The notes beneath the pieces were generated by a model that was given only the letters and a program-made list of their open reading frames with translations, was not told where the DNA came from and made no database searches. Made by a program: the position numbers and the translations under genes. 64,000 nt of DNA from Pachyseris speciosa (Eukaryota; Cnidaria; Anthozoa; Scleractinia; Pachyseridae), in contig JAEMWC010000954.1 of assembly GCA_016490735.1 (NCBI GenBank), positions 146,001-210,000 on the forward strand, written 5' to 3'. Shown here piece by piece: positions 60,057-64,000 of this stretch. Numbering within the stretch: position 1 is the stretch's first letter; each line of letters begins with the position of its first letter.

Positions 60057-60635
60057 GTAAAGTCAGTTCAGCGTAGATGGACCTAGTGAACACTGTTAAT
60101 GAGTTACTTTGATCTACTTAACCATACTTGTCTCCAGTCCACTTATCGGATAGATACCGGTACGTTTTATCGAGGAGTTGGGGCAGCTGGGATATTTTTT
60201 AGCTCAGCCCCCTTTGGAGTGCCATCTTGTATTTCCACATCTAAAGGAAAATAATTCCACATTGGATGTCTTCCTCAATGATGATGCAGCCAAGTGCTTC
60301 ACCAATAAATTCTATGTTACTGATATGAAAAAGTTTCAGCAAGTCCTTTCAATTAAAATGGCCAGTCAGTAGTTTACAGTGTGTGCAAGTAAGGTTAATT
60401 AGATAATGGTCATTATTTCGACCATAGTAACTTCATAAGCAAGGGGGTGTTATCCAAAACAAAAGTAATGTTGAATCTGAAAGCCCAATGAGACCTAAAG
60501 TAGCTCCAATATTGTCACCACTGACAATTATTTTAAGTCACAAACTTATTCAACTCTTTTGGGGCTTAACCCTTCTCCCTCAAAGCACATTTTCCCAACA
60601 CAACCTTGTAGTTTCTTGAATGTTTTTATTTTCAG

Positions 60636-60839
60636 TGTAAGGACCAGACGAAACCAAAGTGTAAAAGGATGACAGAAGCAATGCTCCATAATGTAAAAAA
60701 ATGTCTCAAAAACCTCATACAACGTGAGGAGCTCTATATGTGCGAGGACCCAATGGGGGCATTCTAAGAGGCTATTTTGAATTACCACCAACACTACCAA
60801 GACATTCAAACATCAGAGTGGTGCAGGTTTCATCCAAAG
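60636..60839 (+). pseudogene. MULE-derived gene, exon 2
   Basis: Between TTTTCAG and GTATGG. CKDQTKPKCKRMTEAMLHNV, then KKCLKNLIQREELYMCEDPM, and after an in-frame TAA, SEWCRFHPK. It continues the Cys/Lys-rich insert of MULE-like transposases. The internal stop argues for decay. Confidence 0.55.
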
Positions 60840-61139
60840 GTATGGCATAATTATGTACACTCTCAACTCAAAACATTACCATAAAAGATGTCCCTGTCTT
60901 CTTTGGATGTCACATTTTCCAATAATCACCACCAACCCAAACTCCCCCCTCCCCCACTTTGCCCCAGATGAATAAGGTGATTGAAGATGACGAATTTATT
61001 TAAAGTTATAGACTGATAATCAGAAAACTGAAATAGACATTGTTTTGAGTCTAACCTAAATCAAAAACACTGAGTAGAAAACCCTTGTTACATGAGAGAA
61101 ATGATGTTTTGTAAAACACCTTTCAGCATTATTTAGTAT

Positions 61140-61180
61140 TTTGGATACTAAATGTAAATAGCCCCCCCCCCCCCCCCAAT
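61140..61180. repeat. Poly-C tract
   Basis: A run of 17 or so C bases near 61160-61176, inside the presumed intron of the MULE-derived gene. The rest of 60840-62375 shows no further gene. Confidence 0.8.
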
Positions 61181-62375
61181 AAACCCCCATTCTGAATTGC
61201 ATAATTATGAGGTAAAAAAATAACTTATGCTTATTTGAGAGGCCTTTCAAAGAGAACAAGAATGGCACTTTCTTTTTTTGTTAATATCTTCCCTTTTTCC
61301 AAAGATATTTAAAATTTTGTTAAAAAATTGACGATGTCACAAATTGTTTTATAGTACAAAGATAAATCACAAACCCAAAAGGAAAGGTGTATCTTGGGAA
61401 ATATTGGAGTGATGCTGCACCAGTGAAAAAATTATTGTACCTTTGGTATGACACAAAATGACACCTACTGTGCTGTTGCCATGGCAACAGTTTTGCTTTC
61501 CAGTCTATTTAATGCTCAAGTGATGCTCTCATTTTTTGTCTTAATCAAACATCATTTACTCCCAATGAGCTGTGGAGAAGATGTAGGGCAATATGGTCAC
61601 TTTTGTGCATTTCAAGTAGGATTGTCTGCCTCTCCTTATCTCGTCAAAATGGAAATATTTGGTTAAAAACAGAAACGGACTGGGGCCAAGAGTAACCATG
61701 GCGATGTCAAAATAGGTGTCATTTTGTTTCTGGCCTGGTGCATATTACTGGTGCCAAGTTTAAGTAGCATCACTCCAATATTTCCTGAGATAGTCTTGAT
61801 TTTCTGATTTATCTTTGTATGCCATTCTTGTTCCTTTGAAAAGCCTTTCAAATAAGCATAAGTTGTTATTTGGAAAATTACTGTAATTACACTGACAGCT
61901 GTAAAAGATCAGCAATATCTGACAGCTGATATCAATCACTGACAATGATCACTTGAAAGTCACTGCTCCCCAGTCCAACCTGGGTCAACTACATTTGTAA
62001 CTGACATCAGTTGCAACCAGTTATTGTTTTCTACCTGTATCATGGATTTGATCAATACTCCAGCCCAAAGGTTACTACAATAGTTGTATGATTAGAGACT
62101 GTCAGTACTGCACTCTACAATGCCTGTCAGTGTAATAAGGTTTATTGTACTAAAAAAAATTATCTGGTCAATATTTGGTCACTGATTTTGGAATTTCCTA
62201 CCCACATGTTGTTTATTTGGACTAGTCAGTATGTTAATAGCTAAAATGACACCCTATCCCCTTTTCCCATAAACAAACACGAGGAGGTCTGTCATTAACC
62301 TACAGTGTACAACACATTGTTTTCCCTTTAACTAATACACACACCGGTATTTTTGACACAGTTTTCCTTTTCAAG

Positions 62376-62621
62376 ATGGATGATGATGAAAAACCATATC
62401 AGTGTAAGCATGTCTTAAATTGCCGCAACCAATTGGCAGCTTTCAAAAAAGTTCTCCAGAAGATGGCTGAAAGACCCGAGGAATACATTGGAGAGAAGGG
62501 GAAGAGGACGACCAACACAGTAGAAGGATTCCATGGAAATGTATTGGCGTATCTTAACAAGAGGATTGACCTCAACTGCGTACACTATGAGTGTTAAACT
62601 AACATGGCAATTCTTCATAAG
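62376..62621 (+). pseudogene. MULE-derived gene, exon 3
   Basis: Between TTTTCAAG and GTAACA. QCKHVLNCRNQLAAFKKVLQ, then TTNTVEGFHGNVLAYLNKRI, where the Glu in NTVEGFHG is a candidate third DDE residue. An in-frame TAA (62595-62597) falls inside the exon; the frame continues TNMAILHK to the donor. Confidence 0.6.
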
Positions 62622-63512
62622 GTAACAATTATTATTTTTTTTGACTGCTAACTCCATTATAGTAAGTACATGTTAACTTGCACCAAAATCGAAATCCATT
62701 TTTGCTGCATTGTAACAGAACATACGTCCAGTGTGGATTCTAGTGCTCTCACTGATAATGGCTGCCTGCATCCCCAAGCTGGCAGTGTACAATATTCTGG
62801 CAAGGTAGGTCATGTGGGAAGAAAAAACCATGATGAATACATCAATGGAGTACCTGAAGAAAAAGTAACATAAAATTAATTGTCAAATCATATATAGTAA
62901 ACAGCATGCAAACCCTTTTAAGTTTTTTGCAAATTTGAAAGTTGCTGACAAATTAGTATTTTAATGTAAACTGCTTTTGTTCATTATGTTGTCATTGAAA
63001 GTTAGTAGAGGAGCTGCAAAATTTGAGGTTCCAAAGGAAATCATCTGGCACTAATGGCACCAGGAATGAAACTATGTGGAGAGAAAAAGCCACATGCAGA
63101 GATTGAAAACAAAAACAGTGAAAGATGGAGAAGGAATTGAAGACGGAAAGTAACACTGAAGACTGCTGTTGCTTGAGCTGAAGAGAAAAAGGTTTTTTGG
63201 GAGCCATTAATCTGAAAAAAGTCAATGAACCAACGTTTGTTTTTCATTAAAAAAAATAATAATAAAAAATGTCACCATGAAAAAAAAAAAAGGATGGGGT
63301 GGGGTGGGGTGGTGCAACCTGATAACTACACTTACATGTAATAAGACATGCTGCACCTGGAATATTTTTTGGTGATACCAAACAGTAACAAAATCAGCAA
63401 AAATCCCATAAAACCAGGGGTGTCAAATTTTAAGATTTTGAATAGTTGGGCAAGAGGTTATTGTACCTGGGCAGGATAGTTAACTTGGATATGGTGTTTT
63501 TTTTATTTGTAT
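62622..63512. other. No supported gene
   Basis: Downstream of MULE exon 3; an open stretch at 62720-62800 ending in a GTAGGT donor may be another exon, but has no motif. Poly-A tract and GGGGT repeats near 63279-63312. Confidence 0.4.
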
Positions 63513-63532
63513 AGGTAATCACATGATTTCGA

Positions 63533-63568
<36 letters not shown>

Positions 63569-63637
63569 TCAAAGACTCACAAAATTGCACGAGCCCGTAG
63601 GGCGAGTGCAATTTGTGGTCTTTGAAAAAATTTACAA

Positions 63638-63673
<36 letters not shown>

Positions 63674-63683
63674 GTGATTACTT
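63513..63683. repeat. Near-perfect 171-bp palindrome
   Basis: Left arm GGTAATCACATGATTT...GAGTGCAATTTGGAATAAAT and right arm ATTTATTCCAAATTGCAC...AATCATGTGATTAC are inverted copies of about 75 bp with a 15-bp centre. A foldback element with no coding content. Confidence 0.9.
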
Positions 63684-64000
63684 ATTAATAATATACATGA
63701 AAAAATTGCGAGATAGCTTCTTAACGTTGCAGAAGCAATGCAACGAACTTAGGTGAACCAAAACAACAATTTTCTCGATGTTTTTAAAGCGTTTTTAACT
63801 GTAAAAACTGGCTAAACAATTACAGGCTATAGCTATAAGGCTGCTTTGTTTGCTAAGTGTCTATCAAGCGCTGTAATCATTATTTTCAGGCTTTCTAGTT
63901 CGTTATCTTCGCCTTGTTTGTCCTTGTTTGTTTATTAATCTCGGCGTCACTCCATCAACGGACTCGTAATTCCAATTACGTCGGTAATTCCCTTCTCTGG
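63684..64000. other. No recognisable gene
   Basis: Window end; nothing supported. Confidence 0.4.

Overview
The window looks like animal nuclear DNA, most likely a cnidarian and probably a stony coral. The support is: split host genes with GT/AG introns, a leucine-rich-repeat receptor whose repeats each sit on one 72-nt exon, tRNA-derived SINEs ending in (ATT)n, many short inverted-repeat elements, and one large Polinton/Maverick element. No species call is possible from the sequence alone.

Host genes. (1) On the minus strand, 17021 to 12937, five exons in compatible phase encode an OTU-type deubiquitinase-like protein with an acidic Glu/Ala-rich tail. (2) On the minus strand, 58156 to 19789, fourteen intact 72-nt exons each encode one 24-residue leucine-rich repeat. 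They are followed, across a 27.4-kb intron, by one exon with a whole seven-helix GPCR domain of the relaxin-receptor/LGR type. A decayed repeat exon lies at 55895-55966, and the two most upstream exons come from a tandem duplication. (3) On the plus strand, about 58960-62621, lie exons of a decayed Mutator-like (MULE) transposase gene.

The Polinton (21576-41413, 19.8 kb) lies in the long LGR intron. It inserted into a roughly 224-bp MITE and is bracketed by a 6-bp target duplication, CACGGC (21570-21575 and 41414-41419). It has inverted repeats of about 330 and 299 bp whose tips are themselves palindromic. The left arm (minus strand, 22.7-29.6 kb) holds replication and integration genes: protein-primed family-B DNA polymerase, an AT-hook/zinc-finger protein, a VRR-NUC-like nuclease, a BRO-N protein, and a retroviral-type integrase downstream of zinc-ribbon and phospholipase-A2-like regions. 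The middle (29.65-34.1 kb, minus) holds virion genes: adenain-like protease, a small hydrophobic virion protein, the double-jelly-roll major capsid protein, a small basic protein, the penton-like minor capsid protein and a coiled-coil protein. The right arm (34.1-40.5 kb, plus) holds the packaging ATPase, an Asn-rich microprotein, two collagen-stalk fibre genes with the same N-terminal peptide, and two accessory ORFs. A VLTF-3-like transcription factor gene runs leftward at the right end. Six virion-class genes carry TCTA exactly 12 nt before the ATG and two more carry it at 13 nt. Replication genes lack it.

Almost every Polinton gene is split by single-base frame changes, nearly all of one sign and many at homopolymers, with very few nonsense substitutions. 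The same kind of break occurs in the OTU-gene tail exon and the MULE gene. This could be decay or uncorrected read/assembly error.

The left end (1-9.6 kb) is repeat-rich: a hAT transposase remnant, a four-copy 256-bp satellite with a type-I hammerhead-ribozyme-like fold, and two 446-bp copies of a MITE with 6-bp target duplications. Remaining stretches show no gene I can support.
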